Below are positions 1 through 8,732 of a stretch of DNA of 64,000 nt, piece after piece. Under the pieces are notes generated by a model, which saw nothing but the letters and a program-made list of their open reading frames with translations, did no database searches and was not told where the DNA came from. Both the position numbers and the translations under genes were made by a program. The number at the start of each line of letters is the position of its first letter. Position 1 is the first letter of the stretch. This stretch comes from Chitinophaga sancti (GTDB lineage: Bacteria; Bacteroidota; Bacteroidia; Chitinophagales; Chitinophagaceae). The stretch spans positions 8,254,501-8,318,500 of the forward strand of contig NZ_CP139972.1 of the NCBI RefSeq assembly GCF_034424315.1, read 5' to 3'.

Positions 1-420
1 AATATTTAGCATTTCTTCTGAATTGTCTTCAAAACTTTCGAGCTGTCCAACCTGCCAGTTTTTCAATTCTGTTGTCCATAAACAAAATGTTGTTCCAATT
101 GACTTTACAGGCTCTCCGAAAATAAAATCATCAAAAATTGTCGGCAGGTTATATGTCAATTTAGTTTTGTCTTGTTGATCATACTCATGAGCAAAACCAT
201 TAATAGCACAACCGTCTTCACGAAATAAAATATGCATTTCTTCGCCTGAGCCGTTCCGCATTTGTAAACATCTTTCGTTGGTGTCCCATTTTGAGTTGTA
301 GGAATAATAACGATACTCCCATTCCTGAGAAATAATTGCGTCCAAAACAGAAATAGCTTTACAAATAGTTTCGAGAGATTTTCTGTCTGGAAGTAAACTG
401 TAATCTTTTGTTGAAATCAT
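1..420 (-). CDS. Hypothetical protein, C-terminus cut by window edge
   Basis: The minus strand is open for 140 codons from the ATG at 418-420 to base 1, with no stop, so the gene continues beyond the window. The protein has no signal peptide or membrane segment and is probably cytoplasmic. It is rich in aromatic residues early on (WEYRYYSYNSKW, residues 34-45) and has acidic stretches near the visible end. I do not recognise a family. Small soluble proteins of this look are often single-domain and orphan; an immunity-type role is possible but nothing in view supports it. It is divergent from the glycosidase gene at 640 across a 219-bp gap. Confidence 0.6.
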   Translation of the reverse strand, partial: MISTKDYSLLPDRKSLETICKAISVLDAIISQEWEYRYYSYNSKWDTNERCLQMRNGSGEEMHILFREDGCAINGFAHEYDQQDKTKLTYNLPTIFDDFIFGEPVKSIGTTFCLWTTELKNWQVGQLESFEDNSEEMLNI

Positions 421-639
421 TTGTCTAGGTTATGTTTTTTGGGTGTCGCAATACGAAGGCGACGCGTATATATCTGCCGTTAACTATTCATATATAGAAT
501 CCTCAGCACATGCGCAAAATCTGTTCAATATAGAGAATTAAAAGCACAATCAGGTTTTTTAATACTGAATGAATTGAAAATTTTTCAAACTGATCAGAGA
601 AGAACATACTTCCATTAAGCAATTAAACGCATTTGACGC

Positions 640-2991
640 ATGAAAATAACCGCTATATTCTCCTTTTTACTACCTGTAGCATTCTGCTCCGCCCAGTCTT
701 TCTCCCCCATGAAAGACAATGGCAAAATGAAAGTAAAGCCCGTTGTAAAATTACAGGCATATACGTTTCCGTTAGAAGATGTCAGCATTGCTGCCGGCCC
801 TTTTAAACAGGCGATGGAAGCCGATGAACGTTTCCTGCTGCTCATAGAACCTGACAGGTTATTATCTGACTTCAGAACACATGCAGGGCTGAAAGCAAAA
901 GGAGAAAGATACGGTGGCTGGGAAAATTCCGGACTGGCTGGGCATACCTTAGGACATTATCTCTCTGCCTGCGCCCTGGAATATGCGGCTACCGGCGACA
1001 AGCGTTTTCTCGACAAAGTAAATTATATCGTAAAAGAACTGGACGAATGTCAACAGGCCCGCAAAACCGGCTACCTGGGCGCTATTCCCGGAGAGGATTC
1101 CGTATGGGCACAGGTAGCTGCCGGCAAAATAAAAAGCCGTGGTTTTGACCTGAATGGTGGCTGGTCTCCCTGGTATACCGTGCATAAAATTATGGCCGGC
1201 TTACTGGATGCCTACCTCTATTGTAATAACAACACGGCACTGCTGGTAGAAAAGAAAATGGCTGACTGGACATCAACGGAGATCAATCACCTGCCTGATT
1301 CCCTGATCCAGAAAATGCTGCTCTGTGAATACGGCGGTATGAATGAGGTACTGGTGAATACCTATGCATTGACGAAGGAGAAAAAGTACCTGGACCTTTC
1401 TTACAAGTTCCATGATGTACGCATTCTCGATTCACTCGCTGCTAACCTGGATGTATTGCCCGGCAAGCATTCCAATACACAGATACCAAAGGTGATTGGC
1501 TGCATCCGCCGCTATGAAGTAACAGGGCAAAAGAAAGACAGTGTGATTGCAGGTTTCTTCTGGAACACGGTAACACAGCATCACAGCTATGCTCCCGGTG
1601 GTAACAGTAACTACGAATACCTGGGTCCTGCAGACAAACTGAATGATTACCTGACTGACAATACCATGGAGACCTGCAACAGCTACAATATGCTGAAGCT
1701 GACACGCCACCTCTTCTCCCTGCAACCGGATGCGCACTACATGGATTTTTATGAAAAAGCATTATATAATCATATCCTGGCTTCACAGAACCATGCAGAT
1801 GGTATGATGTGTTATTTTGTGCCTTTGCGGATGGGTACCCGCAAGGAGTTCAGTGATACCTTCAACACTTTTACCTGTTGTGTAGGCAGTGGTATGGAAA
1901 ACCATGTGAAGTATGCGGAGAGTATTTATTTTCAGGGAGCTGACGGTAGTCTGTATGTCAACCTCTTCATTCCATCACGCCTGCAATGGAAAGAGAAGAA
2001 TGTTGTGATTGAACAGGAAACATCATTACCGGCGGATGATAAAGTAGCATTCACCATCAGTACCAAAGCTCCTTCTACCTTTGCCATACGCATCCGCAAA
2101 CCACGCTGGGTACAGCCGGGCTGGAAGATCAATGTGAATGGTGAAACGGACAGAGGGGTTACAGTAGGAACAGATGGATATATTACACTGAAGCGTAACT
2201 GGAAAAACGGTGATAAAATCACTTTAGAATTGCCGATGAATGTATACAAAGAAAGTATGCCTGACAATCCTGACAGGATTGCCCTGTTCTACGGCCCTGT
2301 TGTTTTAGCAGGTGTACTGGGCAATACAGAACCTGATCCGGTAAGTGGTATCCCGGTACTCGTCACTGCCGATAAAGATCCGAATAACTGGGTAAAAGCC
2401 GATCAGCCTTTGGTGTTCCATACTACGCAGACAGGTCAGCCAAAGGATCTTACACTGGTGCCCTTCAATACTGTTGCCAAAGAATATTACAGCGTGTACT
2501 GGGATGCTTTCACACCGCAAACCTGGGCTGTACAACAGGAAAAATATGAAGGAGAAAAGAAACGCCAGCAGCAGATAGAAGCAAAGACGGTAGACATGCT
2601 GAGAATAGGAGAAATGCAACCGGAGCGGGATCACAATTTTGGGGGTGAAAAGACACTGAATGGCGAAGAACATGGCCGTAAATGGCGGGCGACAGAGGAA
2701 GATGGTTACCTGAGTTTTACCATGAAAACGGATCCGGCAGCAGCCAATAGTTTGCTGTGTAACTACTGGGGAATGGACAATCGTTATCGCAAATTTGATA
2801 TCCTGATCGATGGCGTGAAAGTGGCGACGGAGGATCTGAACCAATACAAGGCAAGTAAGTTTTACGAGATAGTATATACAATTCCCCTGGAATTAACGAA
2901 GGGTAAAAAGCAGGTGACTGTTACAATGAAAGCAGGGCCACACAATAGCGTGGGGCCGGTATATGGCCCGGTAAGAATGATGCGGGATTAA
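640..2991 (+). CDS. Secreted GH127/GH146-type beta-L-arabinofuranosidase (DUF1680)
   Basis: The protein (783 aa) starts with a cleavable signal peptide ending near CSAQ (residues 16-19), so it acts in the periplasm or outside. The N-terminal three quarters are the alpha/alpha-barrel of the GH127 clan. The zinc-thiolate active-site residues known for this clan are visible: E344 and C346 in ETCNSYN, and the CC pair C413/C414 in FTCCVGSG, where the first cysteine is the expected nucleophile. The C-terminal part carries beta-sandwich domains and ends in the segment GPVYGPVRMMRD seen in longer Bacteroidota members. Established function of the family is release of beta-L-arabinofuranose from plant glycans. 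GH127 and GH146 cannot be separated by eye. It stands alone, with no SusC/SusD pair nearby. Confidence 0.9.
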   Translation: MKITAIFSFLLPVAFCSAQSFSPMKDNGKMKVKPVVKLQAYTFPLEDVSIAAGPFKQAMEADERFLLLIEPDRLLSDFRTHAGLKAKGERYGGWENSGLAGHTLGHYLSACALEYAATGDKRFLDKVNYIVKELDECQQARKTGYLGAIPGEDSVWAQVAAGKIKSRGFDLNGGWSPWYTVHKIMAGLLDAYLYCNNNTALLVEKKMADWTSTEINHLPDSLIQKMLLCEYGGMNEVLVNTYALTKEKKYLDLSYKFHDVRILDSLAANLDVLPGKHSNTQIPKVIGCIRRYEVTGQKKDSVIAGFFWNTVTQHHSYAPGGNSNYEYLGPADKLNDYLTDNTMETCNSYNMLKLTRHLFSLQPDAHYMDFYEKALYNHILASQNHADGMMCYFVPLRMGTRKEFSDTFNTFTCCVGSGMENHVKYAESIYFQGADGSLYVNLFIPSRLQWKEKNVVIEQETSLPADDKVAFTISTKAPSTFAIRIRKPRWVQPGWKINVNGETDRGVTVGTDGYITLKRNWKNGDKITLELPMNVYKESMPDNPDRIALFYGPVVLAGVLGNTEPDPVSGIPVLVTADKDPNNWVKADQPLVFHTTQTGQPKDLTLVPFNTVAKEYYSVYWDAFTPQTWAVQQEKYEGEKKRQQQIEAKTVDMLRIGEMQPERDHNFGGEKTLNGEEHGRKWRATEEDGYLSFTMKTDPAAANSLLCNYWGMDNRYRKFDILIDGVKVATEDLNQYKASKFYEIVYTIPLELTKGKKQVTVTMKAGPHNSVGPVYGPVRMMRD

Positions 2992-3061
2992 GGTGACTTA
3001 CATAATAAAAAGTTCATGAAAGGGAGATTTCTTCAACGGAAATGAAAACCCATTTTCAGGG

Positions 3062-3097
3062 AAAAAAAAGCGGGCCGGCACAATTGTGCCGGCCCGC
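3062..3097 (-). terminator. Intrinsic terminator of the barrel gene
   Basis: A perfect 12-bp GC-rich stem (3070-3081 with 3086-3097, loop AATT) is preceded on the plus strand by eight A residues. Read on the minus strand this is a hairpin followed by a U tract, placed 24 bp after the stop of the gene at 3121-3735. It also sits at the convergent end of the GH127 gene but lacks a T run in that direction. Confidence 0.9.
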
Positions 3098-3120
3098 AAT
3101 ATGTTAGGACGGGATGAACA

Positions 3121-3735
3121 TTATTTAATGTTAATACCCATACCGAATGTAATCTGCTGAGAATGCCAGTGAACGTCAGTACGGTCAGCCGGATGTACAT
3201 TCAGTACATCGTTGATACCGTATACATAACGGCCAAAGAAATGTACGGTAGATACTGCCACCTGTACACCTAACACAGCACCGATATCATTTTTCACTAA
3301 TGCATCCCTGTTGCCTTTGAAGATGTTTTCATCAGCATTTACGAGATAGCTATACTGTCCGCCTGCCAGGATAGTAAAATTTTTGATCGGGCTGTAACGC
3401 AGTAACAATGGCACCGTGATATAGCTGAGCTGTAACTTGTCATTACCATAAGTGTTTCTGTCAGAAACGAAGTAAGTAGCAAAGTTGCTTGCTTTTTTAG
3501 CTGATGCCTGAGTAAAGAGCAGTTCTGGCTGGAAGCCCCATTTCCCATCTTTTGACAGATCCCAGAAGGCATACAAACCACCCTGGAAACCTGGCTTAAC
3601 CCCGTTTGCCATGCCATCTCCCTGAATACTGGAAAACATCAGGCTGGCTTTTAAACCGTAATGAAATGTTTGCGCTTTGGAAGCCGTTCCAATAAACAGT
3701 GATAAAACACCTGCCAGTAACAATCCTTTTTTCAT
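3121..3735 (-). CDS. Outer-membrane beta-barrel protein (PorT-like)
   Basis: The protein (204 aa) has a signal peptide ending at about residue 21 (TASKAQ). The rest is alternating hydrophobic/polar strands with many Gly and Tyr residues (FHYGLKAS, GFQGGLYAF, GWGF-like turns, LLLRYSP, FFGRYVYGI) and a terminal strand TFGMGINIK. This pattern and length fit the small eight-stranded outer-membrane barrels common in Bacteroidota, often named PorT family. The specific role is unknown. It is a single gene with its own terminator and a -7 promoter element about 90 bp upstream. Confidence 0.75.
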   Translation of the reverse strand: MKKGLLLAGVLSLFIGTASKAQTFHYGLKASLMFSSIQGDGMANGVKPGFQGGLYAFWDLSKDGKWGFQPELLFTQASAKKASNFATYFVSDRNTYGNDKLQLSYITVPLLLRYSPIKNFTILAGGQYSYLVNADENIFKGNRDALVKNDIGAVLGVQVAVSTVHFFGRYVYGINDVLNVHPADRTDVHWHSQQITFGMGINIK

Positions 3736-3825
3736 AGATTTTATTTGCTATTTGACAATTTTATTATTTTGAAGGGTGAAAAAAGGCTCCTCCCTTTAAA
3801 ATATGACCTAAAATTTATTCGCGGG

Positions 3826-3833
3826 CAAACTTA
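3826..3833 (-). promoter_or_regulatory. Bacteroidota -7 element for the barrel gene
   Basis: On the minus strand this reads TAAGTTTG, a perfect match to TAnnTTTG. No clear TTG lies 19-20 bp upstream, only TTA. It is the best promoter candidate in the 310-bp AT-rich gap 3736-4045 between divergent genes. That gap otherwise shows no gene. A weaker element, TATTATTG, lies about 35 bp before the rmuC start on the plus strand. Confidence 0.45.
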
Positions 3834-4045
3834 CGTAATTCATCATAATACATAATTATAATTAAATTAAAGTTTGTCAGGTTTTTAGATCACCTTTTGC
3901 GAATTGAGTTTAAAAAGTTCTGACTTAATAGGATGAATGGGGTTAAATTATCTATGAATAAACGGAATTAATCCTTGAATAACCAGAAGACGTCGCTCGG
4001 TTATTTTTCAGTATTATTGCACGAAATTCCTTTTTTCGCTTATAT

Positions 4046-5437
4046 ATGGAGATTATTATCATTGTTGTGCTTTCTTTAGCGATTATCGTGTGGCTGCTTT
4101 TTACCATACATCAACACAGGACCCGCATTGCTGTTATGGAGGCCCAGATGGGTTCCGGCAACCAGGCTGTGGACCTGATAAAACAGGAGGTACAGGAAAA
4201 AAAAGCATTGGCAGAAGAGCTGAATGCCCGTATGCAGATCTTACTGCAGGAAAATATCCGTCTTCATAGTGATGCAGAAGCCCGTGAAATTCGCTTGCGG
4301 GAACAGCAGAATTTTATTGAACAATCTAACCTGCAGCTCAGGGATGCTTTCAGTGCCTTATCTACAGAGGCTTTGAAACATAATAATAGTTCCTTTGTCA
4401 CGCTGGCCAAAGCAGCACTCGAAACGCAGCTCACAGATGCCAAAGGAGACCTGGAAAAGCGGCAGCAGGCGATTGACAGCATGGTGAAACCACTGAGTGA
4501 TAGTTTGCAACGCTTTGACGAAAATATGCGACAGCTGGAAAGTAGCCGTCAGCAACAGTATGGGCAGATTAACCAATTTATATTGGGCGTTCAGCAAAGT
4601 ACAGAGAAGTTGCAGAAAGAAACGCATAGTTTGGTGAGTGCACTGAAGACGTCTCATATTCGGGGGCGTTATGGAGAGATTGCATTGCGGAGGGTCGTTG
4701 AGTTCGCTGGTATGACCGAGCACTGTGATTTTAGTGAGCAGGTATCTGTGAATAGTGATGATGGGCAGCTACGTCCGGATATGATTATCAGACTGCCGGA
4801 AGGGAAGACGATCATCGTGGATTCCAAGGTGCCGCTGAGTGCATATATGCGGGCGTTTGAAACGGAGAATGAGGAAGAGCGGAAAGTGTTGCTTGCGCAA
4901 CATGCTTACGCGGTGAAAGATCACCTGAAGAAACTGAGTGCAAAAGCATATTGGAGCCAGTGGAAAGATTCACCGGATTATGTGATCCTGTATATGCAGA
5001 TTGAATCTTCTTTTGGAGCGGCATTGCAGGCAGATCCAACATTGATAGAAGAAGGGATCAGGAGTAAGGTGGTGTTTGCAACACCGACAACGCTGATTAC
5101 TTTATTGCGGACGGTGGGATTTGTATGGCAACAATTGCATGTGGCGGAGAATATTGATGAAATTAGAAATGCAGGTATCGAGCTGTATAACAGAACTGGT
5201 ATGCTGGTCAAACATTTTGCAGCTATCGGGGGCAGTTTGACGACTGCTGTAGGGCATTATAATAGTGCGGTAGCCAGCCTGGAAAGCCGGTTTATGCCGC
5301 AGGCACGAAGGCTGCAGAACCTGGGGCCTGCTGTGAAAACGCAACTTTCGGATTTGAAACCCGTGGAGACAGCTGTCAGGCAATTGCCGGAACAACTGGG
5401 AGATGGTGAGAACGGGGAAATACCCAATGAAAATTAA
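4046..5437 (+). CDS. rmuC: RmuC family DNA recombination protein
   Basis: The protein (463 aa) begins with a hydrophobic segment (residues 2-20, IIIIVVLSLAIIVWLLF) that should anchor it in the inner membrane. A long charged coiled coil follows (about 25-200). The conserved RmuC nuclease-like domain then begins at RGRYGEIALRRVVE and contains RPDMIIRLPEGK, VDSKVPLSAY, SPDYVILYMQIE and FATPTTLITLLRTVGFVW, all hallmark blocks of the family. RmuC limits recombination at inverted repeats in E. coli; the precise reaction is not known. Length matches the family. It is not in an obvious operon: neighbours are an outer-membrane barrel on the other strand and a metalloprotease 169 bp downstream with its own promoter. 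Confidence 0.93.
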   Translation: MEIIIIVVLSLAIIVWLLFTIHQHRTRIAVMEAQMGSGNQAVDLIKQEVQEKKALAEELNARMQILLQENIRLHSDAEAREIRLREQQNFIEQSNLQLRDAFSALSTEALKHNNSSFVTLAKAALETQLTDAKGDLEKRQQAIDSMVKPLSDSLQRFDENMRQLESSRQQQYGQINQFILGVQQSTEKLQKETHSLVSALKTSHIRGRYGEIALRRVVEFAGMTEHCDFSEQVSVNSDDGQLRPDMIIRLPEGKTIIVDSKVPLSAYMRAFETENEEERKVLLAQHAYAVKDHLKKLSAKAYWSQWKDSPDYVILYMQIESSFGAALQADPTLIEEGIRSKVVFATPTTLITLLRTVGFVWQQLHVAENIDEIRNAGIELYNRTGMLVKHFAAIGGSLTTAVGHYNSAVASLESRFMPQARRLQNLGPAVKTQLSDLKPVETAVRQLPEQLGDGENGEIPNEN

Positions 5438-5554
5438 AATATAAATTATTTATTTTGTGCCTGCAGGATGCTTAGCCGGCCGCAGGCAAAAAGCCGTTCG
5501 CGAACAGATCATTTTTTGCCAAAGGTAAAATTGGTCTCTTCGCCGGTAATTCGC

Positions 5555-5584
5555 TTGCAAAGGCAAAACAGCTGCGTATTTTTT
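5555..5584 (+). promoter_or_regulatory. Promoter of the metalloprotease gene
   Basis: TTG at 5555-5557 is followed after 19 bp by TATTTTTT at 5577-5584, close to the Bacteroidota consensus. The predicted transcript would start near 5591, giving a leader of about 16 nt before the ATG at 5607. Confidence 0.4.
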
Positions 5585-5606
5585 ATTTATTAAACCACCC
5601 ACGTAA

Positions 5607-6299
5607 ATGGTCTACTCAATTAAAGGTCTGAAAAGAACTATAGGCATCCTATGCCTATCAGCGAGCCTGCTCCCCGCGTCAACCCGGGCACAGGACAAGA
5701 CAGCAACCATCAGCCGTAAAGGTTATACCCTTGTCTTCACTGACAAGAGCCCCGACCTCGACTCCACAGTCAGGGCACGACTGATCAGCACCTTCTTCAC
5801 CGTTTATCCGGCCGAAGCGAAGAAGTACAATAAAAACACCATCAAAAAAGTAGCATTCGTGATCGATCCTGCTTATGACGGTGTAGCTGCTACCAGCGGT
5901 TCTGTCATTACGTACAACCCGGAATGGTTCCGCAAGCATCCGGGCGATATTGATGTTGTTACGCACGAAGCAATGCACGTGGTGCAGGCTTACCCGGAGT
6001 ATAACCCAGGCTGGCTGACCGAAGGCATTGCCGATTATGTACGCGCTACAATGGGCGTAGACAATCCGGGTGCTAACTGGACCCTGCCGGAATACAATGA
6101 GAAGCAATCTTATAAGAATGCGTACCGCATTACGGCGCGCTTCCTGATCTGGCTGGAAAAGCACAAGAACAAAGACCTGGTGGTGAAACTGGATAAGGCT
6201 ATGCGTACCAATACTTACACGGATGGGATCTGGAAGGAACTGACCGGGAAGACGGTAGATGAATTGTGGAGTGAGTATGGTGCGAACCCGGCACTGTAG
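5607..6299 (+). CDS. Secreted basic-secretory-protein family zinc metallopeptidase
   Basis: The protein (230 aa) has a signal peptide ending near TRAQ (residues 26-29). The body matches the plant basic secretory protein family found in many Bacteroidota: the zinc motif HEAMH at residues 120-124 (H120, E121, H124), followed by the conserved block GWLTEGIADYVRA (about 137-149), which supplies the third ligand region, and a C-terminal WKELTGKTVDELW helix. A secreted peptidase role is inferred from the motif; substrates are unknown. It precedes an M28 peptidase by 102 bp. Both are secreted proteases and may serve peptide scavenging, although each has its own promoter element. Confidence 0.85.
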   Translation: MVYSIKGLKRTIGILCLSASLLPASTRAQDKTATISRKGYTLVFTDKSPDLDSTVRARLISTFFTVYPAEAKKYNKNTIKKVAFVIDPAYDGVAATSGSVITYNPEWFRKHPGDIDVVTHEAMHVVQAYPEYNPGWLTEGIADYVRATMGVDNPGANWTLPEYNEKQSYKNAYRITARFLIWLEKHKNKDLVVKLDKAMRTNTYTDGIWKELTGKTVDELWSEYGANPAL

Positions 6300-6360
6300 A
6301 GTGGGATCAAAAAGCCCCGGCCCTGTTGAAAAAGGCAAATAGTCTACTGATTTAATATAG

Positions 6361-6368
6361 TATATTTG
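6361..6368 (+). promoter_or_regulatory. -7 element for the M28 peptidase gene
   Basis: TATATTTG is a perfect TAnnTTTG match 33 bp before the ATG at 6402. No well-spaced TTG is seen upstream, so only the -7 half is supported. Confidence 0.5.
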
Positions 6369-6401
6369 TAAGGCACCTTTTATCAACTAAAAAAAACATA
6401 C

Positions 6402-8612
6402 ATGCAAACCCGTAATATTACTTGTGTATTGTCTGTTTTCCTGAGTTATGCCACGCTAACGACTGCGCAGCAACAACCAATCACTGGTTACAGCAGCAGC
6501 GAAACCGCCGCACAGCTTCAGCTGGAGACCCGCTTCGACAAACTGCTTTCCGCAGCAGAAATAGGAGATCACATCAAAAATTATTCTGCTTACCCACATC
6601 ATATCGGCTCTGCCCGTGGAAAGGCAGTGGCCGAAGACATTGCTGCCAAATTTAAAAGCTATGGCTGGGATGCCAGCATCGTTACTTACAAGGTGCTCTT
6701 CCCAACTCCTAAAACAAGAGTGCTGGAGCTAAGCGGCCCCACTCCCTATAAAGCTGTACTCAAAGAGCCTGCATTGAAAGAAGACGGCACTTCTGCACAG
6801 GACGGACAATTGCCGACTTACAATGCATGGAGCGCGGATGGTAATGTAAACGGGGAACTCGTATTTGTTAACTACGGGTTACCTGAAGATTATGAATGGC
6901 TGGAAAGACAGGGCATTGATGTAAAAGGCAGGATCGTTATCGCTAAATACGGGCATAGCTGGAGAGGGATCAAACCCAAGGTAGCACAGGAACACGGTGC
7001 GATTGGGTGTATCATCTATTCAGATCCGGCAGATGACGGTTATACCCAGGGGGATGTATATCCTAAAGGAGCCTATAAAAACGAATACGGGGTTCAGCGG
7101 GGATCAGTCATGGACATGGTAGTGTACCCCGGCGACCCGCTTACACCGGGTACCGGGGCTACGGAGTCTGCAAGCAGGCTGGATCGTACACAGGCGAAGA
7201 ACCTGATCAAAATACCGGTATTACCGATCAGTTACCACGATGCACAACCATTGCTCAAAAGCCTGGAAGGCCCTGTAGCACCCGCAGGATGGAGAGGAAC
7301 TTTACCCATCACTTATCACATTGGCCCCGGCGTAGGAAAGGTACACCTGGAACTGTCTTTTGACTGGAAACTGGTACCTGCCTATAATGTAATTGCCAAA
7401 CTGAAAGGTGCCAAATACCCCGATCAATGGGTGATCAGGGGCAACCATCACGATGCCTGGGTAAATGGGGCTTCTGACCCGATCAGTGGAATGGCGGCTG
7501 AACTGGAAGAAGCAAAGGCCATTGGCCAGCTGGTAAAAGAAGGTTATCAGCCGGCACGTACACTGGTGTATTGTGCCTGGGATGGTGAGGAGCCTGGATT
7601 GCTGGGATCTACCGAGTGGGTAGAAGATCATGCGCAGGAACTGCAACAGAAAGTGGTGGCTTACATCAACAGTGATGGTAACGGTCGTGGCTTTTTGTAT
7701 GCCGGTGGCTCGCATGCGCTGGAACCACTGATGGCAGGTATTGCACAGGCGGTGACAGATCCGCAGACAAAAGTGAGTATCTATGAACGTAAGAAGGCCG
7801 CTGATGCAACGAAGGCTGGTAATGCCAAAGCAAAGAAAGAATTGCTGCAGCAACAGCAACTGACAATGTCAGCACTGGGTGCTGGTTCTGACTATTCATC
7901 CTTTTTACAGCACCTGGGCATCCCTTCCCTGAATATAGGTTTTGGTGGTGAAGATGAAGGTGGCGATTACCACTCCATCTTTGATAGCTGGGATCACTAT
8001 CGCCGTTTCGGAGATCCGGAATTTGCCTATGGGGTTGCATTGGCGCAGACTACGGGCAGGGCTGCATTACGCCTGGCAGATGCACCAGTCCTGCCTTTTA
8101 ACTTCAGCAACCTGCAAAAAACGATTGCCGGATATGTAAAGGAACTGGATGCGCTGGTCACTACTATGCGTGAAAATACAACGATCGAAAATGAACTGAT
8201 CCGCAGTCGCCAGTACGATCTGGCTGCAGATCCACAAGACAAAATCAAGGGGCCGGCACCGAAGGCAGAAGTTCCTTACCTGGATTTTTCTCCTTTGCAG
8301 AATGCATTGGTCATACTGGATTCTGCCGCACATCATGCGAACGTAAAGGCAGCAGGTGCAGGTGATAAGGCGGCCATTAACCAGGCACTTTATCAGGCGG
8401 AACAACAGTTGTTGGTAGCCGGTGGATTACCACGGAGAGACTGGTTTAAGCATACCATCTATGCGCCGGGTTTCTACACGGGTTATGGTGTGAAAACGAT
8501 ACCGGGTGTGAGAGAAGCAATAGAGCAGCGGAATTGGAAAGAGGCGCAGGAACAGATTGCGATCGTAGCGGGCGCTATTAATAAACTGGCGAATTACCTG
8601 GAAAAAATATAA
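6402..8612 (+). CDS. Secreted M28 metallopeptidase, glutamate carboxypeptidase II-like
   Basis: The protein (736 aa) has a signal peptide (residues 1-22, ending TTAQ). Domain order matches human GCPII: an N-terminal segment, a protease-associated insert (about 150-260, with IVIAKYGHSWRGIK), the M28 catalytic domain and a C-terminal dimerisation domain. Visible metal and catalytic residues are H349 in NHHDAW, D359 in ASDPISG, E396/E397 in WDGEEPGLLG, D425 in INSDGNG and H524 in GDYHSIFD; together they form the complete co-catalytic zinc site. It is expected to remove C-terminal acidic or other residues from peptides in the periplasm or outside. A strong terminator directly follows, so it is monocistronic. 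Confidence 0.93.
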   Translation: MQTRNITCVLSVFLSYATLTTAQQQPITGYSSSETAAQLQLETRFDKLLSAAEIGDHIKNYSAYPHHIGSARGKAVAEDIAAKFKSYGWDASIVTYKVLFPTPKTRVLELSGPTPYKAVLKEPALKEDGTSAQDGQLPTYNAWSADGNVNGELVFVNYGLPEDYEWLERQGIDVKGRIVIAKYGHSWRGIKPKVAQEHGAIGCIIYSDPADDGYTQGDVYPKGAYKNEYGVQRGSVMDMVVYPGDPLTPGTGATESASRLDRTQAKNLIKIPVLPISYHDAQPLLKSLEGPVAPAGWRGTLPITYHIGPGVGKVHLELSFDWKLVPAYNVIAKLKGAKYPDQWVIRGNHHDAWVNGASDPISGMAAELEEAKAIGQLVKEGYQPARTLVYCAWDGEEPGLLGSTEWVEDHAQELQQKVVAYINSDGNGRGFLYAGGSHALEPLMAGIAQAVTDPQTKVSIYERKKAADATKAGNAKAKKELLQQQQLTMSALGAGSDYSSFLQHLGIPSLNIGFGGEDEGGDYHSIFDSWDHYRRFGDPEFAYGVALAQTTGRAALRLADAPVLPFNFSNLQKTIAGYVKELDALVTTMRENTTIENELIRSRQYDLAADPQDKIKGPAPKAEVPYLDFSPLQNALVILDSAAHHANVKAAGAGDKAAINQALYQAEQQLLVAGGLPRRDWFKHTIYAPGFYTGYGVKTIPGVREAIEQRNWKEAQEQIAIVAGAINKLANYLEKI

Positions 8613-8633
8613 GGTCATTTTCCGTTTTCAAAA

Positions 8634-8672
8634 AAAGAGCTTGTATCAGGTAAGATGCAAGCTCTTTTTTTT
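8634..8672 (+). terminator. Intrinsic terminator of the M28 peptidase gene
   Basis: AAAGAGCTTG (8634-8643) pairs with CAAGCTCTTT (8658-8667), followed by a run of T to 8672. It lies 22 bp after the peptidase stop and shows that the hybrid kinase gene cannot start upstream of it. Confidence 0.9.
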
Positions 8673-8694
8673 TACCTAACATATAATGTGGCAC

Positions 8695-8702
8695 TATATT
8701 TA
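8695..8702 (+). promoter_or_regulatory. -7 element for the hybrid kinase gene
   Basis: TATATTTA differs from TAnnTTTG only in the last base. It lies after the terminator and 30 bp before the ATG at 8733, the right position for a short leader. Confidence 0.4.
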
Positions 8703-8732
8703 CGACCTTATACACCGCACAACAACGAATGG

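Noticed and set aside
5457-5493. Inverted repeat TGCCTGC / GCAGGCA after rmuC as terminator
   Set aside because: The 7-bp stem has a 17-bp loop and no T run on the plus strand, so a terminator is not supported.
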